NCBI GenBank assembly: GCA_048268845.1
Contig: JBLWUQ010000015.1
Coordinates: 12,929 to 76,928 of the forward strand
Source: Muriiphilus sp048268845
GTDB lineage: Bacteria; Pseudomonadota; Alphaproteobacteria; Rhodobacterales; Rhodobacteraceae
Length of the DNA: 64,000 nucleotides
Direction: 5' to 3'
The notes beneath the pieces were generated by a model. The model was not told the DNA's origin. It saw only the letters and a list, made by a program, of their open reading frames with translations, and searched no databases. The position numbers and the translations under genes are program-made. Position 1 is the first letter of the stretch. Each line of letters begins with the position of its first letter. Below, piece after piece: positions 26,574 through 35,592 of the stretch.

Positions 26574-27761
26574 TCAGCCGCCCGGCACCGCGTCGAGCGC
26601 GGCGCGGAAATCGGCGATCAGGTCGTCGGTGTCCTCAAGCCCGATCGACACCCGCACCAGCCCCGGCGTGATGCCCAGAATGGCCTTCTGGTCGTCGGGC
26701 AGGCGTTGATGCGTGGTCGTGGCCGGGTGCGTGACGATGGATTTCGCATCGCCCAGGTTGTTGGAGATCACCGGAATGGTCAGCGCGTTCAGAAAGGCGA
26801 AGGCGGCGTCCTTGCCGCCCGCGAGGTCGAGCGCGATCACCGTGCCGCCATGCGCCATCTGCCGGGCGACGATGGCGCGGTCGGCGTGGCTGGCCAGCCC
26901 CGGAAACAGCGTGCGCGCCAGTTTCGGATGGCCCTCCAGCGCCTCGGCGATCTTCTGCGCCGAAGCCGCCGCTGCCATGACCCGCAGATCGAGCGTCTCC
27001 AGCCCCTTCAGCATCACCCAGGCGTTGAACGGGCTGAGCGCGCCGCCGGTGTGCTTCATGTAGGGTTCGAGCGTCTTTCGGATGAAGTCGCGCGTGCCCA
27101 GGATGACGCCGCCAAGACAGCGGCCCTGACCGTCGATATGCTTGGTCGAGGAATAGATCACCACGTCGGCGCCCATGTCGGTCAGGTTGGGGCCGATCGG
27201 GGTGCCGAACACGTTGTCGACGATGACCAGCGCGCCCTTTGCATGGGCGATTTCGGCCACGGCGGCGATGTCGATCACCTCGAGCGTCGGGTTCGAGACG
27301 GACTCGAAGAACACCGCCCTGGTGTCGGCGCGCACCGCACCGCGCCATGCGTCTAGGTCGGTGCCGTCGACCAGCGTCACCTCGACGCCGAACCGGCCCA
27401 TGATGTCGATAAGGATGTTGAGCGATGAGCCGAACAGTGCCCGCGCCGCGACGATGTGGTCGCCCGCGCGCGCGATCGCCATCAAGACGCCATTGACCGC
27501 CGCCATGCCGCTGGCGGTGGCAAAGGCGTCCTCGGCGCCGTCGAGTGCGGCGATGCGGTCCTCGAACATCCGGACGGTCGGGTTGCCGTAGCGGGCATAG
27601 ATGAACTCGTCCGGCCCGGCCTCCTGAAACCGTGCCTCGGCCTGTTCGGCGCTGTCGTAGACGAAGCCTTGCGTGAGGAAGATCGCCTCGCTGACCTCGC
27701 CATACTGGCTGCGGCGCGTGCCGCCGTGGACGGCAATGGTTTTGGGTTTCCAGTCGGTCAT
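26574..27761 (-). CDS. metZ: O-succinylhomoserine sulfhydrylase
   Basis: A 395-residue PLP enzyme of the Cys/Met metabolism family. It has IFLTQGFVYDSAEQAEARF, YARYGNPTVRMFEDRIAALDGAE, ATASGMAAV, and the PLP lysine in YSSTKHIDGQGRCLGG (Lys207). SLGD-type sites and ISNNLGDAKSIVTHPATTTHQ complete the pattern. The sequence fits MetZ, which makes homocysteine from O-succinylhomoserine and sulfide. A SAM-II riboswitch and attenuator lie just upstream, so high SAM should lower expression. The start at 27761 (MTDWKPKTIAVHGG) has GGGAG upstream. Confidence 0.93.
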   Translation of the reverse strand: MTDWKPKTIAVHGGTRRSQYGEVSEAIFLTQGFVYDSAEQAEARFQEAGPDEFIYARYGNPTVRMFEDRIAALDGAEDAFATASGMAAVNGVLMAIARAGDHIVAARALFGSSLNILIDIMGRFGVEVTLVDGTDLDAWRGAVRADTRAVFFESVSNPTLEVIDIAAVAEIAHAKGALVIVDNVFGTPIGPNLTDMGADVVIYSSTKHIDGQGRCLGGVILGTRDFIRKTLEPYMKHTGGALSPFNAWVMLKGLETLDLRVMAAAASAQKIAEALEGHPKLARTLFPGLASHADRAIVARQMAHGGTVIALDLAGGKDAAFAFLNALTIPVISNNLGDAKSIVTHPATTTHQRLPDDQKAILGITPGLVRVSIGLEDTDDLIADFRAALDAVPGG

Positions 27762-27778
27762 CGCGCGCTCCCAAGCAC

Positions 27779-27810
27779 AAAAAAGCCCCCACCGCCTGAG
27801 CGCCGGGGGC
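27779..27810 (-). terminator. attenuator terminator between SAM-II riboswitch and metZ
   Basis: On the minus strand, GCCCCC (27810-27805) pairs with GGGGGC (27790-27785). The inner part can extend imperfectly, and six T residues follow (27784-27779). It lies 18 bases before the metZ ATG, so it can end transcription before the gene. Confidence 0.8.
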
Positions 27811-27822
27811 AATTGTCCCTGA

Positions 27823-27880
27823 CCTCTTTAGCGGTTTGTTTAACGTGGCCCGCAATCGGGTGAGCAACTCGCCACGAATC
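27823..27880 (-). promoter_or_regulatory. SAM-II riboswitch (metA-type)
   Basis: Read on the minus strand: CGTGGC (27876-27871) pairs with GCCACG (27849-27844) as stem P1, with a loop containing the conserved CGATTGC stretch. After P1 come TTAAACAAACC and GCTAAAGAGG, which match the A-rich segment and the GCUAAA pseudoknot strand of the SAM-II class. The order and spacing follow alphaproteobacterial SAM-II aptamers ahead of methionine genes. The attenuator terminator begins 13 bases downstream, then metZ, so control is probably by transcription termination. Confidence 0.87.
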
Positions 27881-27991
27881 GCTCGTAGCGCGGGGCCAAG
27901 GTCGCGTCAAGACGCCGCAGGGCGTGACCGGCCCCCCTTGCCCTCGCCGGTGGATCGTCCATGCTGCCCGCAACGCAAACAGGAGGACCCC

Positions 27992-28690
27992 ATGGCACCG
28001 ATCGAGCTTTATTACTGGCCCACTCCGAACGGCTGGAAGATCTCCATCGCGCTCGAGGAGATGGGCCTGCCCTATGAGGTGCGGCTGGTGAACATCGGCA
28101 AGGGCGAGCAGTTCGAGCCGGGTTTCCTCAAGATCGCGCCGAACAACCGGATGCCGGCGATCATCGACCCCAAGGGGCCGGACGGCGCGCCGATCTCGGT
28201 GTTTGAATCCGGCGCGATCCTGCAATACCTCGCGCGCAAGACCGGCCAGCTTTATGGTGCGGGCGAGCGGGACCGGGTGGCGGTCGAGGAGTGGCTGATG
28301 TGGCAGATGGGCGGGCTTGGGCCGATGGCCGGGCAGGCGCACCATTTCCTGACCTACGCCCCCGCGATGGACCCGCCGCAGGATCTGCCCTACGCCAAGG
28401 ACCGCTACCGCGCCGAGGTCGCCCGGCTTTATGGCGTGATGGACAGGCGGCTGGGCGCGGCGCGCTATCTTGCGGGTGACTTCTATTCCATCGCCGATAT
28501 CGCCTGCTACGGCTGGGCATCCCTGTGGGAGCGGCAGGAGCAGACGCTCGACGACAAGCCCAATCTCGCGCGCTGGCTCGACGAACTGGGCGCGCGCCCG
28601 GCAGTGCGGCGCGGCATGGCGGTCGCCAGCGACGCGCGCAGCAACATCACCGACGACAAGGAGGCCCAGAAGGTGCTGTTCCGGCGGTAG
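27992..28690 (+). CDS. glutathione S-transferase (YfcG/Ure2p-like)
   Basis: A 232-residue glutathione transferase with the thioredoxin-fold N-terminal domain (IELYYWPTPNGWKISIALEEMGLPYEVRLVNI, then NNRMPAIIDP and SVFESGAILQYLARKTG for glutathione binding) and an all-helical C-terminal domain from about residue 88 (VEEWLMWQMGGLGPMAGQAHHF). TPNGWK around residues 11-16 is typical of the YfcG/YghU-type disulfide reductases. AGGAGG precedes the ATG. The gene is divergent from metZ and its riboswitch. Confidence 0.9.
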   Translation: MAPIELYYWPTPNGWKISIALEEMGLPYEVRLVNIGKGEQFEPGFLKIAPNNRMPAIIDPKGPDGAPISVFESGAILQYLARKTGQLYGAGERDRVAVEEWLMWQMGGLGPMAGQAHHFLTYAPAMDPPQDLPYAKDRYRAEVARLYGVMDRRLGAARYLAGDFYSIADIACYGWASLWERQEQTLDDKPNLARWLDELGARPAVRRGMAVASDARSNITDDKEAQKVLFRR

Positions 28691-28698
28691 GCCGCGCG

Positions 28699-29298
28699 TC
28701 AGTCAGCCTCGCTGGTGCCGTATTTCGAGAACAGCCGCGACTGCGCCATGAAGAACGCGAAGACGCCGAGCGTCAGCCCGAAGGTCTTGAAGTTCACCCA
28801 TGCGTCGGTGGACATCGTGCGCCAGACCGCCTCGTTCGCGACGGCGAGGAACAGGAAGAACAGCGCCAGCCGCTTGGTCAGGATCATCCAGCCCTCGGGC
28901 CTGAGCGGAATCGCCTGATCCATCACCGCCTCGAGGTAGCTCTTGCCGCGCATGAGGCCAAAGCCGAGGATGCCCGCGAACAGAAGGTAGATGATGGTCG
29001 GCTTCATCTTGAAGAAGCGTTCGTCGTTGAACCAGATCGACAGCCCGCCGAAGACGATCACCAGCACCAGCGTCGCGATCTGCATCTTCGAGATGTGGCC
29101 CGACAGCCGCCATTGCACGAAGGTGGCGATGGCGAGCAGCGGGATGAACAGCGCCGTGACGGCGACGAAACCGGAATATTCGGTGCCGCCGACCATGAAG
29201 GTGCGGTCGCGCAACAGCATGTAGCCCGCGAAAAAGGCGATGATCGGCCCGTATTCGAGCGCGAGCTTCAATCCGGGTTTCAGGGGTCTGTCGGTCAT
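28699..29298 (-). CDS. yciB: inner membrane septation protein YciB/IspZ
   Basis: A 199-residue protein with about five to six helices. Family segments are KLALEYGPIIAFFAGYMLLRD, SKMQIATLVLVIVFGGLSIWFNDERFFKMKPTIIYLLFAGILGFGLM, and NEAVWRTMSTDAWVNFKTFG. These match YciB (IspZ), which is linked to septation and envelope integrity. GGAG precedes the ATG. It follows ftsY on the same strand with one hypothetical gene between. The end is eight bases from the convergent glutathione transferase. Confidence 0.93.
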   Translation of the reverse strand: MTDRPLKPGLKLALEYGPIIAFFAGYMLLRDRTFMVGGTEYSGFVAVTALFIPLLAIATFVQWRLSGHISKMQIATLVLVIVFGGLSIWFNDERFFKMKPTIIYLLFAGILGFGLMRGKSYLEAVMDQAIPLRPEGWMILTKRLALFFLFLAVANEAVWRTMSTDAWVNFKTFGLTLGVFAFFMAQSRLFSKYGTSEAD

Positions 29299-29422
29299 CG
29301 GAGTCTCCTAGCTGCCAGGTTCCACTATCACGGCCCCGGCGGCGATCAAAGCCATCAGCATCACCCGGCGCCCGGCGATTGCAGCGGCCCGGCCTCGGCC
29401 CCCTCGGCGGCGATCCGGCCGC

Positions 29423-29965
29423 TCACAACAGGGTGGCTTTCGGCGCGCGCGGGATGCGGGCGCCCTTGGGCGGCAACCGGCGATGCGCCGCGCTGCCCGC
29501 GAGGGCGTCGATCCGGATGCGCCCGATCGGAACCGGGCGTGTCGCCTTGTCCTCGATCCGGTTCGCCCGGCGGCGTGCCACGAAGCGCTCGATGGACAGG
29601 GGCTGGCCGAAGGCGTCCTCGATCACCGGCGTATCGGCAAGGTCGTGTGCTGCGTCGGCCAGCAGCCGCCAGGTCAGCCGCCGGGCAAGCTCGTCCGAGC
29701 GAAACGCGGGCCTGAACGCCATCTCGGCGATCCGCGTGATGTCGCCCGCGCGCACCAGGGCCGCCGCGCCCACCACCTCCCAGTCGGCAAAGAGGATGGC
29801 GCGCGACAGCACGTCGGCCATTTGCGAATAGGGCGGTTGGCCGGCATCGGGGTAGGGATGACGGCGCGCGAGCGCCCGCGCCTCGGCGACGAAGGACAGC
29901 GCCGTGCGGCTGCCTCTCAACAGCAGATGCGGATGCGTCCGCGCCTCGGTCAACTCGTCGTTCAT
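29423..29965 (-). CDS. conserved hypothetical protein between ftsY and yciB
   Basis: A 180-residue soluble protein that I do not recognise. Residues 15-125 look like one compact domain (SYNTENIC-type core: LSFVAEARALARRHPYP, DVLSRAILFADWEVVGAAALVR, RRLTWRLLADAAHDLADTPVIED). A basic, Pro/Arg-rich tail follows (RRLPPKGARIPRAPKATLL). Codon use is high-GC at third positions like its neighbours, which supports it over competing frames here. It lies 57 bases after the ftsY stop and 124 bases before yciB, probably in one operon. The ribosome site (GGCAGG) is close to the ATG and weak. Confidence 0.6.
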   Translation of the reverse strand: MNDELTEARTHPHLLLRGSRTALSFVAEARALARRHPYPDAGQPPYSQMADVLSRAILFADWEVVGAAALVRAGDITRIAEMAFRPAFRSDELARRLTWRLLADAAHDLADTPVIEDAFGQPLSIERFVARRRANRIEDKATRPVPIGRIRIDALAGSAAHRRLPPKGARIPRAPKATLL

Positions 29966-30022
29966 CCTGCCGCGCCTTGCCTGTTCCCCCGAGTATCGCG
30001 GTCGATCCTGGCCAAAGAACGG

Positions 30023-31312
30023 CTATCCATGGGCGCCGGTGAGGGCGCGGGCGAAGTCCTCGGGGTCGAAGGGCGCGAGGTCGTCGATCTGCTCGCCAAC
30101 GCCGATGGCGTGGATCGGCAGGCCGAAGCGGTCGGCCAGCGCCACCAGCACGCCGCCCTTGGCGGTGCCGTCGAGCTTGGTCATCACCAGGCCGGTGACG
30201 TCCGACATCCGGCGGAAGGTCTCGACCTGGCTCAGCGCGTTCTGGCCGGTGGTGGCGTCGAGCACCAGCAGCGTGTTGTGCGGCGCGTCGGGGTCTTTCT
30301 TGCGGATCACGCGGACGATCTTGGCCAGTTCCTCCATCAGATCGGCGCGGTTCTGCAGCCGCCCGGCGGTGTCGATCATCAAGAGATCGGCGCCCTCGGC
30401 CTCGGCCCGGGTCATGGCGTCGAAGGCAAGGCTGGCGGGGTCCGAGCCTTCGGGCGCGGTCATCACCGGCACGCCCGCCCGCTCGCCCCAGACCTGAAGC
30501 TGTTCCACCGCGGCGGCGCGGAAGGTGTCGGCGGCGGCGATGATCACCGATTTGCCCGCGGCGCGGAACTGGCTGGCGAGCTTGCCGATCGTGGTGGTCT
30601 TGCCCGAGCCGTTGACGCCGACCACCAACACGACTTGCGGTTTTTTCGCATAAAGCGGCATCGGCCTGGCGACCGGCTCCATCACCCGCGCGATCTCGGT
30701 GGCCATCAGGTTCTTGATCTCGTCGACCGAGAGCCGCTTGCCAAGACGTCCCTGGGCGATGTTGGCGGTGATGCGCAGCGCGGTATCCACGCCCATGTCC
30801 GAGGCGATCATCAATTCCTCGAGGCTTTCCAGCATGTCGTCGTCCAGCACCCGGCGAACCACGGCGCGCTTGTCGCCCCGGCCGAACAGCCGGCCAAGGA
30901 CGCCGGATTTCTCGGCGCTCTCCGACGGCGGGATTTCCAAGGGCGGCAGGTCCGGCACGAAATCGCCGGGATCGGGGATTTCGGCGGGCGGCGCGTCGGG
31001 CGTGGTGGGGTCCGGGGCGGGGATCTCGACCGGCGAGGGGCCGGGAAGGTCCGGGCCGGGATCGGGCAGGGGCGCGGGTCGCGGCGGTGACGGCGGCGCG
31101 GGAACGGGTTCGGGCGCAGGCACCGGGTCGGGGGCGGGCTGCGGGATCGGCCCGGGGGGGGGAATGGGAACGGGCTCGGGTTCCGGCGCGGGTTCGGGCT
31201 CCGGCGTCCCCTCTTCCTCGACGCCGCCCGCGTCGACGATCGCCTCCAGCCCCTGTTCGAGCTGTGACGATGATCTTGTCAGGCGGTGTTTGAGTTTCTT
31301 GAAAAACGACAT
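30023..31312 (-). CDS. ftsY: signal recognition particle receptor FtsY
   Basis: A 429-residue SRP receptor GTPase. The N-terminus (MSFFKKLKHRLTRSS) is a basic membrane-binding helix. Residues about 33-135 are a Pro/Glu-rich acidic linker of PEPEPAPEPEP type. The NG domain follows, with the G1 loop GVNGSGKTTT, AADTFRAAAVEQL, MIDTAGR, and TKLDGTAKGG. The receptor docks ribosome-SRP complexes at the membrane. The start at 31312 has GGAGG just upstream; an in-frame ATG eight codons earlier is less likely. Confidence 0.95.
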   Translation of the reverse strand: MSFFKKLKHRLTRSSSQLEQGLEAIVDAGGVEEEGTPEPEPAPEPEPVPIPPPGPIPQPAPDPVPAPEPVPAPPSPPRPAPLPDPGPDLPGPSPVEIPAPDPTTPDAPPAEIPDPGDFVPDLPPLEIPPSESAEKSGVLGRLFGRGDKRAVVRRVLDDDMLESLEELMIASDMGVDTALRITANIAQGRLGKRLSVDEIKNLMATEIARVMEPVARPMPLYAKKPQVVLVVGVNGSGKTTTIGKLASQFRAAGKSVIIAAADTFRAAAVEQLQVWGERAGVPVMTAPEGSDPASLAFDAMTRAEAEGADLLMIDTAGRLQNRADLMEELAKIVRVIRKKDPDAPHNTLLVLDATTGQNALSQVETFRRMSDVTGLVMTKLDGTAKGGVLVALADRFGLPIHAIGVGEQIDDLAPFDPEDFARALTGAHG

Positions 31313-31409
31313 GGGGCCTCCGGTCTTGTCCATCACCTAATCGCGAATCCGCCCGATTGGAAGGCCCGGGGGTCAAGCGTCGTGGGTCCGGAGGCGGGTC
31401 CGACCGGCG

Positions 31410-33005
31410 TCAGACCGGGGCGAAACTGTCGCTGCTTGCCATGGCCCAGAACTTCGCGAAGGCCGGATGGGCGACGTCGTGGTCCAGAAGCGCGCCGGGG
31501 TCGATCCAGTCGTATTGGCTGCGCGCCGAGCGCACCTCGCGGCTGTTGATGCGGATCATCAGGTGGTCGGGGCGCAGGTCGGAGGGGTGGCCCAGCCCCG
31601 CCGCGCCGATGGTTTCGCCCAGGGCGCGCAGCGTGTTGGCGTGAAAATGCGCCACCCGTTGCGCCTTGTCGCCGACGTCCAGCGCGCGAAAGCGGCCCGG
31701 GTCCTGCGAGGTGACGCCGGTCGGGCACTTGCCGGTGTGGCAGGCCTGCGCCTGGATGCAGCCCAGCGAGAACATGAAGCCGCGCGCCATGTTGCAGGTA
31801 TCGGCGCCCAGCGCGAAGGCGCGCGCCATGTCGAAGGCGGAAATCAGCTTGCCGGAGGCGACGATCCGCGTCCGCTGGCGCAGGCCGAGCCCGACCAGCA
31901 CGTTGTGCACCAGCATCAGCCCTTCGCGCAGCGGTGCGCCGATGTGGTCGGCGAACTCGACCGGCGCCGCGCCGGTGCCGCCTTCGGAGCCATCGACGGT
32001 GATGAAATCGGGCTGGATGCCGGTTTCAACCATCGCCTTGGCCATGGCGAACACTTCCCATGGGTGGCCGACGCAGAGCTTGAGGCCGACCGGCTTGCCG
32101 CCAGACAGCTCGCGCAGCCTTGCGACGAAGTCGAGCATCTCGACCGGGGTCGAGAATGCGCTGTGCGCCGCCGGGCTGATGCAGTCGATGCCGGGCAGGA
32201 CGCCGCGGGCCTCGGCGATGGCCTCTGTCACCTTGGCGCCGGGCAGGATGCCGCCATGGCCGGGTTTTGCGCCCTGCGACAGCTTGATCTCGATCATCCT
32301 GACCTGTTCGGAGCCGGCGTTTTCCGCGAAACGGACGGCGTCGAATCGCCCCTTTTCGTCGCGACAGCCGAAATAGCCCGAGGCGATCTGCCAGATCAGG
32401 TCGCCGCCTTTCCGGTGAAACCGCGAGATCGAGCCTTCGCCGGTGGTGTGGGCGAAATCGCCCTGTTTCGCGCCGAGGTTCAAGGCCTCGATCGCGTTGG
32501 GCGAAAGCGCGCCGTAGGACATGCCGGAAATGTTCAGAACCGACGCCGAATAGGGTCTGGCGCAGGTCTCGGCGCCGAAGGTGACGCGGAAATCGGCATT
32601 GTCGTGGTGGCGCGGCTGCACCGAATGGTTGATCCATTCATGCCCGACATCGTTCTGGTTTCTGAGCGTACCGAACGGGCGCAACCCCTCGATATCCTTC
32701 GAGCGGCGATAGACCAGCGCGCGTTGTTCGCGTGAAAACGGCACCTCGTCATGGTCGCTTTCGAGGAAATACTGGCGAATCTCGGGCCGGATGCCTTCGA
32801 GAAAGAACCGGGCGCGGGCCAGCACCGGATAGTTGCGCAGGACGGCGCGTTTGCGTTGCAGGACGTCGAAACTGCCGATCAGCGCGCCGATGAGGCCCAG
32901 CACCAGCAGCGCGCCGCCCCAGAACGGCACGGCCATGCCCAGCATCGCCCCGGCGGGGATTGCCGCGAGGAAGGCGTAATAGGGCATGTAGCGCAGCTTG
33001 AGCAT
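31410..33005 (-). CDS. FMN-binding glutamate synthase family protein (GltB-like)
   Basis: A 531-residue protein with two N-terminal hydrophobic helices (residues 8-45) and then a domain like the FMN/iron-sulfur half of glutamate synthase. Segments are LNISGMSYGALSPNAIEALNLGAKQGDFAHTTGEG, IEIKLSQGAKPGHGGILP, VDGSEGGTGAAPVEFADHIG, and the cluster-binding CNMARGFMFSLGCIQAQACHTGKCPTGV. It lacks the glutaminase domain, so it is not a full GltB. Such stand-alone proteins exist in many bacteria, but their reaction is uncertain. Divergent from the TrkH gene. Confidence 0.88.
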   Translation of the reverse strand: MLKLRYMPYYAFLAAIPAGAMLGMAVPFWGGALLVLGLIGALIGSFDVLQRKRAVLRNYPVLARARFFLEGIRPEIRQYFLESDHDEVPFSREQRALVYRRSKDIEGLRPFGTLRNQNDVGHEWINHSVQPRHHDNADFRVTFGAETCARPYSASVLNISGMSYGALSPNAIEALNLGAKQGDFAHTTGEGSISRFHRKGGDLIWQIASGYFGCRDEKGRFDAVRFAENAGSEQVRMIEIKLSQGAKPGHGGILPGAKVTEAIAEARGVLPGIDCISPAAHSAFSTPVEMLDFVARLRELSGGKPVGLKLCVGHPWEVFAMAKAMVETGIQPDFITVDGSEGGTGAAPVEFADHIGAPLREGLMLVHNVLVGLGLRQRTRIVASGKLISAFDMARAFALGADTCNMARGFMFSLGCIQAQACHTGKCPTGVTSQDPGRFRALDVGDKAQRVAHFHANTLRALGETIGAAGLGHPSDLRPDHLMIRINSREVRSARSQYDWIDPGALLDHDVAHPAFAKFWAMASSDSFAPV

Positions 33006-33176
33006 GGCAACCTCTTGCCGACCCGACTTTCGCCTTTGAACACGAAAACCGCGAAAATTCGGTTAGCCCCAAACGTGGCCGGTCGGTGACATCCTGCATG
33101 GCGCAGCGACCCGGACCGGCCCGGTGCGCGCAAGGCGGATTGACAGCGCGCGCCCGGGGGGCCAACCCTTCGCGCC

Positions 33177-34625
33177 ATGGTCGATCCGCGCCCCATCGCC
33201 TATGTCATCGGTCTTGTCGTCGCCGTCCTGGGTGTGGCGATGTTCGTGCCGATGCTGGTCGATCTCTACTATGGCAGCCCCGATTGGGCGGTGTTCCTGC
33301 AGAGCGCGATGATCTCGATCGTCTTCGGCGGCTCGCTGGCGCTGGCCACCGCCAACACCTCCCGCGAGGGGTTGTCGATCCAGCAGATCTTCCTTCTGAC
33401 GACGCTGGTCTGGATCGCGCTGCCGCTGTTCGGCGCGCTGCCCTTCATGATGAGCGTGGTCGACGCGCGTTTTGTCGATGCGATGTTCGAGGCGATGTCG
33501 GGCATGACCACCACCGGCTCGACGGTGTTCTCGGGGCTTGATGACATGCCAAGGGGCATCCTGTTGTGGCGCTCGATGCTGCAATGGTTCGGCGGCATCG
33601 GAATCATCGTGGTGGCGATGGTGTTCATGCCGGAACTGCGCGTCGGCGGGATGCAGATCTTCCGCTCCGAGGCCTTCGACACGATGGGCAAGGTGCTGCC
33701 CCGCGCGGTCGAGATCGCCGGGCGGATCAGCTGGATATATCTCGCGCTGACCATCGCCAACGTGCTGGCCTATATCGTGGTCGGGATGACGCCGTTCGAT
33801 GCGATCAACCATGCCTTCACCACGATGTCGACCGGCGGGTTTTCCACCCACGACGCCAGCATGGGGCTGTATCAGGGCGCGCCGGAATATGTCGCCTCGG
33901 TGTTCATGATCCTGGCCAGCCTGCCCTTCGTGCGCTTCATCCAGCTTGCCGCGGGCACCGCGCGGCCGATCTTCACCGACCCGCAGGTGCGCGGCTATCT
34001 GACCTTCATCGTGTCGATCACGCTGGTTCTGGCGCTCTACCGCCTGATCGCCAACGGCGACCATTTCGAGCACGGCATCCGCGAGGGGCTGTTCAACGCC
34101 GTCTCGATCATCTCCGGCACCGGTTATGCCAGTGTCGATTATCAGCTCTGGGGCGCGTTTCCGTTCGTCGCGTTCTTCTTTCTCGGGCTGGTCGGCGGCT
34201 GCGCCGGCTCGACCGCCTGTTCGGTCAAGATTTTCCGCTACCAGCTGCTGTTTGCCTCGGTGAAGGCGCAGATCCGGGCGATCCATTCGCCGCATGGCGT
34301 GTTCGTGCCGCGCTATGGCGGGCGGCCGGTGGGCGAGGATGTGCTGTCCTCGGTGATGGCGTTCTTCGTGATGTTCGTGGTCTCGCTCGGGGTCTTGTCG
34401 GTCGCGCTGGCGATGACCGGGCTCGATACCGTGACGGCGCTGTCAGGGGCGGCGACGGCGCTGGCCAATGTCGGCCCCGGTCTGGGCGACATCATCGGGC
34501 CTTCGGGCAATTTCGCCTCGCTCAACGACACCGCGAAATGGCTTCTGACGGCGGCGATGCTGATCGGGCGGCTCGAGCTCTTGTCGGTCTATGTGCTGTT
34601 CACCATGCGTTTCTGGCGCGACTAG
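33177..34625 (+). CDS. TrkH family potassium uptake protein
   Basis: A 482-residue membrane protein of the TrkH/KtrB superfamily. It contains repeated membrane-pore-membrane units with selectivity loops near SGMTTTGSTVFSGL, TTMSTGGFSTHDAS, SIISGTGYASVDY and ALANVGPGLGD. WFGGIGIIVVAMVFMPELRVGGMQIFRSE near residue 138 is also typical. It forms the K+-conducting part of a Trk/Ktr system; the trkA-type subunit is not adjacent. The ATG at 33177 gives the family N-terminus. Confidence 0.92.
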   Translation: MVDPRPIAYVIGLVVAVLGVAMFVPMLVDLYYGSPDWAVFLQSAMISIVFGGSLALATANTSREGLSIQQIFLLTTLVWIALPLFGALPFMMSVVDARFVDAMFEAMSGMTTTGSTVFSGLDDMPRGILLWRSMLQWFGGIGIIVVAMVFMPELRVGGMQIFRSEAFDTMGKVLPRAVEIAGRISWIYLALTIANVLAYIVVGMTPFDAINHAFTTMSTGGFSTHDASMGLYQGAPEYVASVFMILASLPFVRFIQLAAGTARPIFTDPQVRGYLTFIVSITLVLALYRLIANGDHFEHGIREGLFNAVSIISGTGYASVDYQLWGAFPFVAFFFLGLVGGCAGSTACSVKIFRYQLLFASVKAQIRAIHSPHGVFVPRYGGRPVGEDVLSSVMAFFVMFVVSLGVLSVALAMTGLDTVTALSGAATALANVGPGLGDIIGPSGNFASLNDTAKWLLTAAMLIGRLELLSVYVLFTMRFWRD

Positions 34626-34822
34626 GAGGCGCGGGGCGGGCGCCGCGGTGTGCGGACTGGGCGAAAACCGCCCCTGACAGGCGCGCCGCGTCAAGGGAAT
34701 ATCAACGATTCCGGTGCATCACGAAGGGCGAAAGACAGGCGCTCCCCTTGCAGCCCCCCGGAGGCGACACTAAGATTCCACCAACGGGCCTTGCCCGACA
34801 CACCAATGCAAAGGCAGGCGAC

Positions 34823-35455
34823 ATGCGCGATCCCCTAGACACCTACATGAACACCCTCGTCCCGATGGTGGTCGAACAGACCAGCCGGGGCGAACGCGCC
34901 TATGACATCTTCTCGCGCCTGCTCAAGGAACGCATCATCTTCCTGACCGGCCCGGTGCATGACGGCATGTCCAGCCTGATCTGCGCCCAGCTTCTGTTTC
35001 TCGAGGCGGAAAATCCGTCGAAGGAAATCTCGATGTATATCAACTCGCCCGGCGGGGTCGTGACCTCGGGGCTGTCGATCTATGACACGATGCAGTATAT
35101 CCGCCCCAAGATCTCGACGCTGGTGATCGGGCAGGCGGCCTCGATGGGGTCGCTCCTGCTGACCGGCGGCGAAAAGGGGATGCGCTACAGCCTGCCCAAT
35201 TCGCGCATCATGGTGCACCAGCCCTCGGGCGGCTACCAGGGCCAGGCCACCGACATCATGATCCACGCGCAGGAGACGCAGAAGCTCAAGGACCGGTTGA
35301 ACGAAATCTACGTCCGCCACACCGGCCAGAAGATGAAGGCCGTGGTCGACGCCCTCGAACGCGACAATTTCATGAGCCCCGAGGACGCGAAGGACTGGGG
35401 TCTGATCGACGAGATCTTCGATCGCCGCGCGGCCGTCGAGGGTGACGGCAAGTGA
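34823..35455 (+). CDS. clpP: ATP-dependent Clp protease proteolytic subunit ClpP
   Basis: A 210-residue ClpP with the full catalytic triad: Ser107 in GQAASMGSLL, His132 in MVHQPSGG, and Asp181 in ALERDNFMSPEDA. The N-terminal part VPMVVEQTSRGERAYDIFSRLLKERIIFL is typical. Fourteen copies form the barrel that degrades proteins fed by ClpX or ClpA. clpX follows 137 bases downstream. The start at 34823 was chosen because the frame upstream is antiparallel shadow of other genes and MRDPLDTYMN matches alphaproteobacterial ClpP. Confidence 0.97.
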   Translation: MRDPLDTYMNTLVPMVVEQTSRGERAYDIFSRLLKERIIFLTGPVHDGMSSLICAQLLFLEAENPSKEISMYINSPGGVVTSGLSIYDTMQYIRPKISTLVIGQAASMGSLLLTGGEKGMRYSLPNSRIMVHQPSGGYQGQATDIMIHAQETQKLKDRLNEIYVRHTGQKMKAVVDALERDNFMSPEDAKDWGLIDEIFDRRAAVEGDGK

Positions 35456-35592
35456 TCTGTTGCCGCCCTGCCGCAGGGTGGAATTTTCGCGTTGTGCCGA
35501 CCATACCCGTGGCCTAGTCTTGGGTCACGGGCACGAAAAGGGCCTTGCGAGGTCGAACAGGAATGGGGCACGCACCCCAGGGAAACGACGAT

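Noticed and set aside
29361..31376. A 671-codon minus-strand frame overlapping ftsY in a different frame
   Set aside because: ftsY has all GTPase motifs in the other frame; this one is repetitive Arg/Gly/Pro without motifs.
31410..33005. Glutamate synthase large subunit (gltB)
   Set aside because: It lacks the glutaminase and C-terminal domains and has an N-terminal membrane anchor.
34626..34822. Possible heat-shock (RpoH) promoter before clpP
   Set aside because: CTTGCAG near 34749 resembles a -35, but no matching -10 at the right spacing is convincing.
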